From Pseudomonadota bacterium (GTDB lineage Bacteria; Pseudomonadota; Gammaproteobacteria; Steroidobacterales; Steroidobacteraceae), in NCBI GenBank assembly GCA_003242685.1, contig QGVD01000066.1:1-23594 (forward strand): DNA of 23,594 bases. The letters are read 5' to 3'. The translations under genes were made by a program, and so were the position numbers. Below are positions 1 to 7,650 of the stretch, in pieces; within the stretch, counting starts at the first letter, position 1; each line of letters opens with the position of its first letter. A model generated the notes under the pieces. The model was not told where the DNA came from, did no database searches, and was given only the letters and a program-made list of their open reading frames with translations.

Positions 1-29
1 GTTGGGGATTGTTTTAAGAGAACAGCCCA

Positions 30-1430
30 TCGTCGTCGGCCAGCACCAAGCTGATCCATGGCGGACTGCGCTATCTCGAGCACGGGCAGTTCGCCCTCGT
101 GCGCAAGGCGCTCGAGGAGCGCGAGGTTCTCCTCGGGCTCGCGCCTCACATCATGTGGCCGCTGCGCTTCGTGATGCCGCACGATGCGCATCTGCGTCCT
201 GCATGGATGATCCGCGCGGGTCTCCTGCTCTACGACCACCTCGCCCGCAGGCGCCGTCTGCCGCGCTCCGCCGCGATCGATCTGAGGAGGCACCCGGCCG
301 GCGTGCCGCTCGATCCGCGCTTCGAGCGCGGCTTCATCTATTCGGACGGCTGGGTGGACGACTCGAGGCTCGTCGTGCTGAACGCGCTCGATGCCGCGAA
401 ACGCGGCGCGCTCGTGCTCACCCGTACGCGCTGCGTACGCATCGAACGTCAGGGCGGCAGGTGGTCGGCGCTTCTGGAAGAAGAAGGCGGCGTCCGTCGC
501 ACCGTGGAGGCACGCGCGGTCGTCAACGCGGCAGGCCCGTGGGTCGGTCGTTTCCTCACCGAGAGCACACCGGTCCGTTCCGGACGTGCGGTGCGCCTGG
601 TCAAGGGCAGCCACATCGTCGTGCCGCGACTGTTCGAGCACCGTTTCGCGTACATCTTCCAGAACGTCGACCGGCGCATCGTCTTCGCGCTGCCCTACGA
701 ACGCGAGTTCACGCTCGTCGGCACCACGGAAGTCGAATACGCGGGCGAGCCCGCGGCGGCACACATCGACCCCGACGAAGTGCGCTATCTGTGCGCAACG
801 GTGAACCGCTGCTTCGTGAGGAAATGCAGCCCCGAAGACGTCGTGTGGACGTACTCGGGCGTGCGGCCTCTGCTCGACGACGAATCGAGTGATCCATCGA
901 GCGTCACCCGCGACTACGCGCTCGAGCTCGATGCGGCCGGCGCACCGCTCCTGTCCGTCTTCGGTGGAAAGCTGACGACCTACCGGCGCCTCGCCGAAGA
1001 GGCCGTCGACCGGCTCGCGCCGATCCTCGGCTGCCGCGCACCGCGCTGGACGGCGCAGGCGACGTTGCCGGGCGGAGACCTGCCCGGGGGCAGCTTCGCC
1101 GTGTTCCTGCGCAGCGTCGCGCGCCGTTATCCGTGGCTGCCGCATCCGCTTTCCGTGCGGCTCGCCCGCGCGTACGGCACGCGCATCGACGAGCTGCTCG
1201 ACGGCGCGCGGTCGCTCGAGGATCTCGGCGAGGAAGTGCTGCCGCAGCTCCATGCGCGCGAGATCGAGTTCCTCTGGAAGACGGAATGGGCGCGCACGTC
1301 GGAGGACATCCTGTGGCGGCGGAGCAAGCTCGGACTGCACGCGCCACCGGACGGGCTCAAGCGGCTCGACGCCTGGCTCGCGGCGCGCTTCCCGTCCCGA
1401 TCCCGCGACTTCGCGACCTGCGGCGTGTGA
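30..1430 (+). CDS. glpD: Aerobic glycerol-3-phosphate dehydrogenase, 5'-truncated
   Basis: FAD-dependent membrane-associated enzyme that oxidises sn-glycerol 3-phosphate to dihydroxyacetone phosphate and passes electrons to quinone. GlpD-type similarity starts at about base 30 with SSASTKLIHGGLRYLE and runs to the TGA at 1428-1430. Other family blocks are LRPAWMIRAGLLLYDHL, GFIYSDGWVDDSRLV, AAGPWVGRF, VKGSHIVVPR, VGTTEVEY, WTYSGVRPL and LSVFGGKLTTYRRLAEEA, and the C-terminal cap domain is complete. About 40 N-terminal residues with the FAD-binding GxGxxG fold are absent. The same frame has TAA at 15-17, and bases 1-29 encode nothing GlpD-like. An ATG at 99 exists but lies inside the conserved region, so it is not the true start. 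The product would be inactive as it stands, or the gene is cut by an insertion or contig junction. Confidence 0.93.
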   Translation, partial: SSSASTKLIHGGLRYLEHGQFALVRKALEEREVLLGLAPHIMWPLRFVMPHDAHLRPAWMIRAGLLLYDHLARRRRLPRSAAIDLRRHPAGVPLDPRFERGFIYSDGWVDDSRLVVLNALDAAKRGALVLTRTRCVRIERQGGRWSALLEEEGGVRRTVEARAVVNAAGPWVGRFLTESTPVRSGRAVRLVKGSHIVVPRLFEHRFAYIFQNVDRRIVFALPYEREFTLVGTTEVEYAGEPAAAHIDPDEVRYLCATVNRCFVRKCSPEDVVWTYSGVRPLLDDESSDPSSVTRDYALELDAAGAPLLSVFGGKLTTYRRLAEEAVDRLAPILGCRAPRWTAQATLPGGDLPGGSFAVFLRSVARRYPWLPHPLSVRLARAYGTRIDELLDGARSLEDLGEEVLPQLHAREIEFLWKTEWARTSEDILWRRSKLGLHAPPDGLKRLDAWLAARFPSRSRDFATCGV

Positions 1431-1444
1431 ACTGCCTCGCAGTT
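1430..1444. terminator. Small hairpin directly after glpD
   Basis: A perfect 6-bp inverted repeat (AACTGC, loop CTC, GCAGTT) begins at the last base of the glpD stop codon and is followed by only three T residues. It could be a weak intrinsic terminator; the short T run keeps confidence low. Confidence 0.3.
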
Positions 1445-1520
1445 TGGCAAGCGTGGCGGTCCGCTCGACACCGGCCCTGCGCGGCCGCGTGCTAGCGTTC
1501 CGCCGAGGAGTGTCGAATCG

Positions 1521-1537
1521 GGCGTGCATCGCACGCC
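1521..1537. promoter_or_regulatory. Perfect 7-bp inverted repeat upstream of the 1561 gene
   Basis: GGCGTGC and GCACGCC flank a 3-base ATC centre, ending 23 bases before the ATG at 1561. It could be a regulator-binding palindrome or an RNA hairpin in the leader. No T run follows, so a terminator is less likely. Chance occurrence in GC-rich DNA cannot be excluded. Confidence 0.3.
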
Positions 1538-1560
1538 ATCCGGTTGGGGTCAACGCTGCG

Positions 1561-2283
1561 ATGTCCGACCCGGTGCTCGCTGCGCTCATTGCCGCGACTG
1601 CGACCGTCATCACGTCGCTGCTGCAGCTCAAGGCCTCGCTCGCCAGGGAAATCGCCGCTCGTGCTCAATCGAGCGCGGGACGCCGCCGCAACCGCACGAC
1701 TTTCGTGCTCGCCGCCCTTGCGCTCGCCGCGACCGGCGCCGGCGGCTTTGCGCTCGCGCGCTGGATGGGCGAACGCGAGGCTCACGCGCAGAAGGAGCTG
1801 CAGCAGGAGCTGCGGGCGCGCATCGCCGATCTGCAGCAGACCGTCGATGCGCTCGGAAAGACGCGAGAGGAGATGCGCCCGGTGCTGGAGTTCGAACTGC
1901 TGCGGCGTCAGGGCGAAACGGGCGCGTCGGTTTCCGCGACCGTCGATCGCTGCCGGTCCCTCACTCTGCCGGTGCTCACAGACGACACTCTCGATGCGCC
2001 CGCCGGATGCTCCGAAGCCGAAGCGTCGCGCATCGAGCTCTGTGTCTCGGTTCCCGCCTCCGCGACCGTCACTTCGGTCGAGCTCCATGCCGGACCGGCG
2101 GAAACCGCAGCGTCCCAGGCGGAGCAGCTCGTCGTGCCAGGTGAAGACATCGGCGGCGGACGCTTCGACGCCGCGCATCGCGAGCGCCTCGAAGGCGAGC
2201 TGAAGTACGTCTGTCAGACCTACACCCACTGGTCCAGCGAGTCCGGACGCAGCGTTCGCGCTCTCGTGCGTTACACGCCCTGA
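1561..2283 (+). CDS. Membrane-anchored hypothetical protein, 240 aa
   Basis: I do not recognise a family. The open frame extends upstream into glpD, but the ATG at 1561 is the sensible start because it lies after glpD and opens directly into a hydrophobic stretch. Residues about 4-22 (VLAALIAATATVITSLL) and about 49-68 (FVLAALALAATGAGGFALA) look like two membrane segments, separated by an Arg-rich loop (RRRNR). Residues about 72-110 are a Gln/Glu/Arg-rich probable coiled coil (KELQQELRARIADLQQTVD). The remaining ~130 residues form a soluble domain with four cysteines, in DRCRSL, AGCSE, ELCVS and KYVCQ, which could form disulfides if periplasmic. It stands alone between glpD and the next small gene. 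A structural or signalling membrane protein is possible but unsupported. Confidence 0.6.
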   Translation: MSDPVLAALIAATATVITSLLQLKASLAREIAARAQSSAGRRRNRTTFVLAALALAATGAGGFALARWMGEREAHAQKELQQELRARIADLQQTVDALGKTREEMRPVLEFELLRRQGETGASVSATVDRCRSLTLPVLTDDTLDAPAGCSEAEASRIELCVSVPASATVTSVELHAGPAETAASQAEQLVVPGEDIGGGRFDAAHRERLEGELKYVCQTYTHWSSESGRSVRALVRYTP

Positions 2284-2366
2284 CGCCGCGGGCGAGGTTC
2301 TACCCCGCCTCCAGGGCACGGAACTTGCACCTTCCGAGCCCGAAAACCTTCATCAGGAGAGAATCG

Positions 2367-2726
2367 ATGGGTGAGGTCAGCGATCTGACGTTCGGCGACG
2401 GCCTCCCGTGGGAAGAAATGCACGAGCGGACGGTGGACGGTCTGGTGCGCGTCGGCGCCGCCTGCGGCGACGACGAGGCGCTGATGCGCGCGAAGGCGGA
2501 TCGCGTCTGTCAGCTCCTGCGCGAAGCTCTGGAGGACCTGCCGCCGCTGCAGATCAGCATGACGCTGCCGCCCGAGTTCACCGAGGAACAGCTCGAGATC
2601 ATCTCGGCCGCCGTCAACAAGGCCGCCGCAGCGGGAATGCAGCTCGCCATGGGTCACGCGGTCGAGACCTTCGCCGAGGCCGTGTACGACCTGTGCACGT
2701 CCAAGCTGAGGCATCCGCTCAACTGA
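2367..2726 (+). CDS. Small acidic hypothetical protein, 119 aa
   Basis: The start is set by a good Shine-Dalgarno sequence (AGGAGAG at 2355) 7-8 bases before the ATG at 2367; an upstream in-frame ATG at 2325 has no such site. The protein is soluble and mostly helical. The middle contains a proline-rich turn, LPPLQISMTLPPEFTEEQLE, followed by an alanine-rich helix (AAVNKAAAAGMQLAMGHAVE). There is no signal peptide or membrane segment. Two cysteines lie near residues 33 and 47, and one near the C-terminus (YDLCTSK). I recognise no family. The gene is convergent with the histidine kinase that follows on the other strand. Confidence 0.65.
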   Translation: MGEVSDLTFGDGLPWEEMHERTVDGLVRVGAACGDDEALMRAKADRVCQLLREALEDLPPLQISMTLPPEFTEEQLEIISAAVNKAAAAGMQLAMGHAVETFAEAVYDLCTSKLRHPLN

Positions 2727-2759
2727 GCGGCCGACCGGGCCGATCCTGCGCCTTCCGAT

Positions 2760-2779
2760 TCGCGCGCGAGCGCGCGCGA
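2760..2779. terminator. GC palindrome between convergent genes
   Basis: A 9-bp perfect inverted repeat of alternating C and G (TCGCGCGCG / CGCGCGCGA) around a central AG lies between the stop at 2726 and the stop of the minus-strand kinase at 2788. Its tail-to-tail position suits a two-way transcription stop. Neither side has a T run, so this is inference from position and symmetry. Confidence 0.35.
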
Positions 2780-2787
2780 TGAATTCC

Positions 2788-4293
2788 TTACGCCGCCGGC
2801 TTCGGCTGCGCGACGCGGCGCCTGAGAACGCTCACCGCGCGGTGCAGCTCGTCGGCGATCTCGTCGATCGCCGCATTGAGCCGCTCCTCCGGCGCATCCC
2901 GTGCCAGTGTCTCGAGATCCGTGCACAGCTCGCTCAACCGGGCGGCGCACATGTTCGCGCTCGCGCCCTTCAGCTTGTGAGCCGCACGCTCGATCTGCCG
3001 GCGCTCGCCTGCCGAAAGATGCGCGCGCATCAGCGCGATCGTCTCGGTGCCGCTCGCGTGGAACGTCTCGGTCAGCTCGCGCATGAACTCGACGTCTCCA
3101 TCGGCCTTCCGCTCGAGCGTGGGCAGATCGACGGGCTGCGCGCCAGCCTCCGCGGTCATGAGCCGTTCGAGTGCAGCGCCTTCGAGCGGCGCGCTCTGCG
3201 CCTCTCCGCCGAGACCGAAGCGGTCGAGCGTCTCGCGCAGGCGATCGAGCTCCAGGGGCTTCGCGAGCACGCCGTCCATTCCCGCGGCGAGACACCGCTC
3301 GACCTGACCCGTCATGACGTTCGCGGTCAGCGCCACGATCGGTGTGCGCGGCCGCCGCTCCTCGAGCCTGCGGATCCGGCGCGTCGCTTCCAGACCGTCG
3401 AGGACGGGCATCTGCAGATCCATGAGGATGAGATCGAAGCGCTCGCGCTGATAGACGTCCACCGCCTCGGCGCCGTTGTCCGCGGTCACGACCTCGCAGC
3501 CGAGACGCTCCAGGAAGCGCTGCGCGACCCTCTGGTTCACGGCATTGTCCTCGACGAGCAGCACGCGGCCCGCGTAGCGCTTCGCGACCGTGCCCTCGTG
3601 CAGCGCGCCGTTCGTGACGATCGGATGCGCATGCTCGTGCCACTCGCGAGCGTCACGTGAGAGCACGCGCTCGAGGCACGCGAACAGCTCGCGCGCGCGC
3701 ACCGGCTTGGTGAGATAGCCGGCGAAGCCCATCGCGGCGAAGCGCGCCATGTCGCCGTGGCGGTCCATCGAGGTGAGCAGCACGATGCGCGCGCGGCTCA
3801 AGTGCGGATCCGAATTCACGCACTCACCGAACATGGCGCCGTCCATGTCGGGCATCTGGAAATCGGCCAGGACGACATCGAACGGACGCCCGTCGCCGAG
3901 CGCCTGGCGCATCTTCTTCAGTGCATCCGTCGCGCTCGATGCCGTCGCGACGTCGTAGCCCGCGTGCTGGATCTGGCTCTCGAGCACGCGCCGGTTCGTC
4001 CGGTTGTCGTCGACCACCAGCACGCGCCGGCCGGTCGGCATCGCGCGCAGCGCGCGCACGACGTCGGACGGCTCGACGGGCTCGAGCGGCAGCGTGAACC
4101 AGAACTTCGAGCCCCTGCCGAGACGGCTCTCGACGCCGACCTCGCCGCCCATCATCTGCACCAGGCGCCGCACGATCGAGAGACCGAGCCCCGTTCCACC
4201 GTAGTGGCGCGTCGTCGACGAGTCACCCTGCACGAAGGGCTCGAAGAGCGTGGGCAGCACGTCGGGCGCGACGCCGATGCCCGTATCGCGCAC
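2788..4293 (-). CDS. Hybrid histidine kinase, C-terminal part (HATPase end, REC-REC-HPt)
   Basis: This is the downstream part of a hybrid kinase whose reading frame is broken near 4297. It opens at a GTG (4293) that is really a mid-domain valine codon. Seen in order: the ATP-binding G1 box DTGIG (residues 3-7), FEPF (17-20) and the G2 box GGTGLGLSIV (32-41); a first receiver domain (about 88-210) with acid pair D95/D96, phospho-acceptor D144 in LADFQMPDMDG and K196; a second receiver (about 242-360) with E248/D249, D292 in LILMDLQMPVLDG, T323 and K345; and an HPt domain (about 390-490) with phosphorylatable H439 in AAHKLKGASANM. This order implies an intramolecular His-Asp-His phosphorelay. 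Initiation at this GTG would give a protein lacking the dimerisation helix and N box, so it is unlikely to work as a separate kinase. Confidence 0.85.
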   Translation of the reverse strand: MRDTGIGVAPDVLPTLFEPFVQGDSSTTRHYGGTGLGLSIVRRLVQMMGGEVGVESRLGRGSKFWFTLPLEPVEPSDVVRALRAMPTGRRVLVVDDNRTNRRVLESQIQHAGYDVATASSATDALKKMRQALGDGRPFDVVLADFQMPDMDGAMFGECVNSDPHLSRARIVLLTSMDRHGDMARFAAMGFAGYLTKPVRARELFACLERVLSRDAREWHEHAHPIVTNGALHEGTVAKRYAGRVLLVEDNAVNQRVAQRFLERLGCEVVTADNGAEAVDVYQRERFDLILMDLQMPVLDGLEATRRIRRLEERRPRTPIVALTANVMTGQVERCLAAGMDGVLAKPLELDRLRETLDRFGLGGEAQSAPLEGAALERLMTAEAGAQPVDLPTLERKADGDVEFMRELTETFHASGTETIALMRAHLSAGERRQIERAAHKLKGASANMCAARLSELCTDLETLARDAPEERLNAAIDEIADELHRAVSVLRRRVAQPKPAA

Positions 4294-6406
4294 CTCGGAA
4301 GCGCACGACGGTCCGGCCGTCCTTCTTGCCGGCCACCGAAACCTCGATGACGATCTCGCCGGCGCGGGTGAACTTGACCGCGTTGCCCGCGAGATTGATG
4401 AGACACTGACGGATGCGCTGCGGATCGCCCAGCACGCGCTCCGGCACGTCGGGATGCACGTTGACGATGAGCTCCAGACCCTTCGTCGCGGCCTGAAAGC
4501 CCATCATCGCGCCGACGTCCTCGACGTTGCTGCGCAGATCCATCTCGATGCGCTCGATGTCGAGCTTGCCCGCTTCGATCTTCGAGAAGTCGAGCAGGTC
4601 GTTGATGATGGTGAGCAGCGAGCGCGCGCTCGCCCGGATCGTCTCCGCGTACTCGCGCTGCGTCCGGTCGAGCTTCGTCTCGAGCAGCAGGCTCGACATG
4701 CCGATGACGCCGTTCATCGGCGTGCGGATCTCGTGACTCACGTTCGCGAGGAATGCGCTCTTCGCCTGGTTGGCGGCCTGCGCGGCTTCGGTCGCCCTGA
4801 GGAGCGCTTCGCGCGCCGCGCGCGCCTCCGTGACGTCCCGCATCGAGCCGGAGACGTAGAGCACCCTGCCGTCCGGCCCGCGATCGGCACCGCCGCGCAG
4901 CCTGAACCAGCGGTACTCTCCGCTCTTCAACCGGAGGCGCACGTCGACGTCGAGGGGCGCTCCCCGATCGAAGATCGCGTTGAATGCTGCGTCGGACATG
5001 GCCCGGTCCTCGGGGTGCACGCGCTCGCGCAGCACGCCCATCCGGTCGGGGAGCTCTCCGTCCTCGTAGCCGAGGAGCTGATGCACGCGCGGTGAAAGCC
5101 ACACACGGCTCGCCCTGACATCCACTTCCCACAGTCCGTCCTGCGTTCCGCGGATCGCACGCTCGAAGCGCGCCTGCGTCTCGCGCAGCGCATCCTCCGC
5201 GAGCTTCTGCCGGTGGATGTCCTGGATGGAGCCTGCGGTGCGTACAGGCGTGCCGTCCGGCCCGCGCTCGACCATGCCGCGGATGCGGAACCAGCGATAA
5301 CTGCCGTCGCGCATCCTGAGCCGCGCCTCGTGCGAGTAGGGCTCACCTTCGGCGATGCGCCGCTCCCAGATGCTGCGCGCCTCGTCACGATCATCGGGAT
5401 GGAAGAGCTGCTCGACCGCATCCAGCGTGCCGAGGTCGAGCTCGTCCGGCTCGTAGCCGAGGAGCTTGTAGTAGCTCGACGAGACCCAGTGCTTGCCGGT
5501 GATGAGATCGCCTTCCCAATGCCCCTCCTGGCTCGAGAGCGCCGCCCGTTCCTGTCTGCGCTGTGCGTCCGCGAGCCGCTCCGCCTGTTCCCGCAGGCGC
5601 TCGGCCTGCTCCTTGAGCCGCGCGGCGGTCTCGACTTCGGACGTGACGTCCCAGCTCACCCCGAGCGAACGTGCCGGCTTGCCCTCCGCGTCGAAATCGA
5701 TGCGCGAATACGCCTGGACGTGACGTACCGAGCCGTCCGGCATCAGCAGCCGGTAGCGGAACGAGACGGTCGACTCGCCGCGCTGGACTGCCTCGAGCGT
5801 TGCGCGCTGACCGAGCTCCACGTCCTCCGGATGCACCCACTTGAAGAAGTCCGCGCCCGTCTCGCGGGCGTAGTGGCGATTGGCGGACTCTCCCGGCAGG
5901 CGATTGTCGTCCCACGTGATCGAATTGGTCTTCCAGTCGAACTCCCAGACGTAGATGCCCGCGGCCTGGGTCGCGATGCTGAGCCGCTCGAGCAGCGCGC
6001 GCTGTCTCTCCGACTGCTGGCGCAGCCGTTCCGCCGCCTCCATTTTCCGCGTGACGTCACGGCCGACTCCGAGCACGCGCGAGAGCCTGCCCGCCGCGTC
6101 GTACTGCAGACGGGCGTGCAGCTCGAAGTGCCGGATCGAACCATCGGGCTGCGGAATCCGGACCGAACCCTTCAGCGTCTCGGAGCGCTCCGCGATCGCG
6201 GACTCGAGGAGCTTCTGCAGAGAGGCGAGATCTTCGGGATCCGGCGTGCCCGGATCCGCTCCATCGTCCGTCCAGCGGAAGTTCCCTTCTGCATCGATGT
6301 GCCAGAAGGAGAGATCGGCTGCCTCCATTGCGAGTCGCAGCCGTTCGTGCAACCCGGATCGATCCGCGCCCCCTTTGGGCATTCCGGCCTCGTCAGCCGC
6401 TCCCAT
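4223..6406 (-). CDS. Hybrid histidine kinase, N-terminal part (4 PAS, HisKA, start of HATPase)
   Basis: Sensor part of a soluble hybrid histidine kinase. The ATG at 6406 is preceded by GGAGG (6414-6420 on the plus strand) at about 9 bases. Four PAS/PAC units follow at about residues 23-120, 145-257, 290-400 and 415-527, each ending in a GxxxDVT or GSIQDI type motif. Short coiled coils lie between them (about 120-145 and 260-290). The HisKA domain has phospho-accepting H558 in FLANVSHEIRTPMNGVIG, and the N box follows at NLAGNAVKF (N675). From about residue 704 the frame is lost and the last ~23 residues are Arg/Ala-rich junk. With the extra base removed the protein would be about 1,205 aa. 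There is no signal peptide or membrane segment, so it would sense a cytoplasmic or diffusible cue; the ligand is unknown. No partner regulator is adjacent. Confidence 0.85.
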   Translation of the reverse strand: MGAADEAGMPKGGADRSGLHERLRLAMEAADLSFWHIDAEGNFRWTDDGADPGTPDPEDLASLQKLLESAIAERSETLKGSVRIPQPDGSIRHFELHARLQYDAAGRLSRVLGVGRDVTRKMEAAERLRQQSERQRALLERLSIATQAAGIYVWEFDWKTNSITWDDNRLPGESANRHYARETGADFFKWVHPEDVELGQRATLEAVQRGESTVSFRYRLLMPDGSVRHVQAYSRIDFDAEGKPARSLGVSWDVTSEVETAARLKEQAERLREQAERLADAQRRQERAALSSQEGHWEGDLITGKHWVSSSYYKLLGYEPDELDLGTLDAVEQLFHPDDRDEARSIWERRIAEGEPYSHEARLRMRDGSYRWFRIRGMVERGPDGTPVRTAGSIQDIHRQKLAEDALRETQARFERAIRGTQDGLWEVDVRASRVWLSPRVHQLLGYEDGELPDRMGVLRERVHPEDRAMSDAAFNAIFDRGAPLDVDVRLRLKSGEYRWFRLRGGADRGPDGRVLYVSGSMRDVTEARAAREALLRATEAAQAANQAKSAFLANVSHEIRTPMNGVIGMSSLLLETKLDRTQREYAETIRASARSLLTIINDLLDFSKIEAGKLDIERIEMDLRSNVEDVGAMMGFQAATKGLELIVNVHPDVPERVLGDPQRIRQCLINLAGNAVKFTRAGEIVIEVSVAGKKDGRTVVRFRGARYGHRRRARRAAHALRALRAG
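4297..4298 (-). other. Single-base insertion (frameshift) inside the kinase ATPase domain
   Basis: The upstream frame reads VVRFR and then turns into Arg-rich nonsense. The downstream frame takes up at VRDTGIG. Removing one of the two G residues at 4297-4298 (plus strand) gives VRFEVRDTGIGVAPD, the normal HATPase sequence. The change lies between the N box and the G1 box. It is not a long homopolymer or a recognised slippery site, so an assembly error or a recent mutation is likelier than programmed frameshifting. Confidence 0.85.
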
Positions 6407-6606
6407 CGCGGAAATCCTCCAGTCGAGAAGGGAATCACGTGCGGCGGACGCACGTGTCGAGGAACTTCGTGATCCCGATTTCGTTATGTACGCCCGTGCG
6501 GCACCGCGGTTCGCGGCGGCAGTTCACAGTTCGTGCGCACCGCGAAAAAAAGCGCGAACGGAAGCGATCGCGGTGCCGTGAAGAGCTGGCTTCGGGGGCG
6601 CGGTGA

Positions 6607-7169
6607 TCACTCGAAGATTTCCGTGGACGCGAGCGGCTCGACTCGGTGAACGTCTCGGTTGCCGGATCGAAGAGAAACGTCGTCGTCGGCAGAGTCCCCG
6701 ACGCATCCTCGCCGCCGACGATGAGCACGCGGCCATCGTCGATTGCGACGGCGGCGTGACCCGCGCGCCGGAAAGGCATGTCGATGGCGCGCAGACGCTC
6801 GCGGTAGCGCACGGGGACATCGAGGCGCCGATCGACGCTCCGGCTGCCGTCCGTCATGATCAGCCGGTAGCTCGTGTCCCGAACGAGAGGAGGCGTCGTC
6901 AGCGACTGACCGCTCGTCACCGGGACGTTTCCGGGCTCCAGGCGTCCCGTGCCGCCCGTGAACTCGACGCTCAGCGTCGCGGTTTCACCGACGAAGTACT
7001 CCTGGCGGTCGGCGCTGAACCGGGTGATCACCGGGCCCGGCGGCCCGACGTCGGGTTCTTCACTCCCGCCCCCGCCGCCGCAGGCGGCCGCCATGAGCGC
7101 CAGCAGTATTCCGGCTGCAGCTCGCCACGATCCGCGGCCGGCCGCCCTTCCGACGAATTTCCGGTTCGT
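6607..7169 (-). pseudogene. Remnant of a Kelch-repeat lipoprotein
   Basis: On the minus strand, codons from about 7169 read a lipoprotein-like signal (AAAGILLALMAAAC, with lipobox Cys followed by five Gly) and then an Ig-like linker (VITRFSADRQEYFVGETATLSV). After it comes one Kelch-type unit, RAGHAAVAIDDGRVLIVGGE followed by TTFLFDPATETFTE. Coding character then stops at about 6642. A different frame carries EPLASTEIFE before a TGA at 6607-6609, which resembles the end of a further repeat. No ATG, GTG or TTG opens the signal peptide; the only ATG (7094) lies inside it. Kelch lipoproteins of this type normally have several repeats. I infer a gene decayed at both ends, perhaps by internal deletion. 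Its original function is unknown. Confidence 0.6.
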
Positions 7170-7374
7170 GTGTTACTCCCACGCCTGCGCTCTTGCGGTT
7201 CACGTTCACGAGACTCGAGCGTGTCCATACAAGCGCAAACGACCACGGAACCGGCTCATCGAGTCTGAAGCACGGCATGGCTCTCGTGCCGCGCGGGCCT
7301 TGCGCCATTCCTGCAGCCAGCACAGCAACCCCGGGAAGGCGGCAACGTGGCGGGGATGACCAGGGAATGCCGAA
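7170..7374. other. Apparently empty stretch between the Kelch remnant and tRNA-Arg
   Basis: Several open frames cross this stretch, but none has a ribosome-binding site, a recognisable domain or normal amino-acid composition. I see no clear terminator after the tRNA and no attachment-site repeat of its 3' end here. Confidence 0.4.
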
Positions 7375-7450
7375 TGGCGCGCCTGGAGGGATTCAAACCC
7401 CCGACCCTCGGTTCCGAAGACCGATGCTCTATTCGCTGAGCTACAGGCGC
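7375..7450 (-). tRNA. tRNA-Arg (anticodon UCG), CCA encoded
   Basis: The minus strand folds into a complete cloverleaf of 76 nt. Acceptor stem GCGCCTG/CAGGCGC is perfect; D stem is GCTC/GAGC; anticodon stem TCGGT/ACCGA holds loop CTTCGGA, so the anticodon (34-36) is TCG at 7417-7415. The variable loop is GGGTC; T stem GGGGG/CCCTC has one G-U pair. The discriminator is G and the 3' CCA is encoded (7377-7375). It reads the CGA arginine codon if U34 is unmodified, or several CGN codons if modified. Oddities: the D loop AGCGAATA has one G followed by A where G18-G19 is usual, and the T loop is TTTGAAT instead of TTCGAAT. These two changes would turn the tertiary pair G19-C56 into A19-U56, which argues for a working tRNA. 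Confidence 0.95.
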
Positions 7451-7473
7451 GCCGGAGAGTGCTCCAGGCGGCA

Positions 7474-7505
7474 ACTATACTCGAAACGCGCCGCAGAACC
7501 GGCAA
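7474..7505 (-). promoter_or_regulatory. Possible promoter of tRNA-Arg
   Basis: On the minus strand TATAGT (7479-7474) lies 23 bases before the first tRNA base, a good -10 candidate. The nearest -35-like hexamer, TTGCCG (7505-7500), is 20 bases further upstream, which is longer than ideal. The -10 is more convincing than the -35. Confidence 0.35.
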
Positions 7506-7650
7506 CGCCTGCCTTCGAGCCCGCGCGCGACACTCCGTGTGCTGCGCAGCTGCGGTGCCTGCAGGGCCCGAGACGCGGCTGCGGTAGCCCCCATGTCCGG
7601 GCAGCACTTAAGATAGGCCCGGTTGGCCTTGCGGCCGGAGGGGAAAGAGC

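Noticed and set aside
4285..4310. Programmed ribosomal frameshifting in the hybrid kinase
   Set aside because: No slippery heptamer, no following stem-loop that stands out, and no known precedent in this domain; a simple insertion explains it.
5213..6472. A 419-codon plus-strand frame opposite the histidine kinase
   Set aside because: It mirrors the codon positions of the PAS domains; composition is typical of an antisense shadow and no motif is seen.
7375..7450. tRNA-Arg as a pseudo-tRNA because of the missing D-loop G and the changed T loop
   Set aside because: All stems are paired, CCA is encoded, and the two loop changes compensate each other, so a working gene is more likely.
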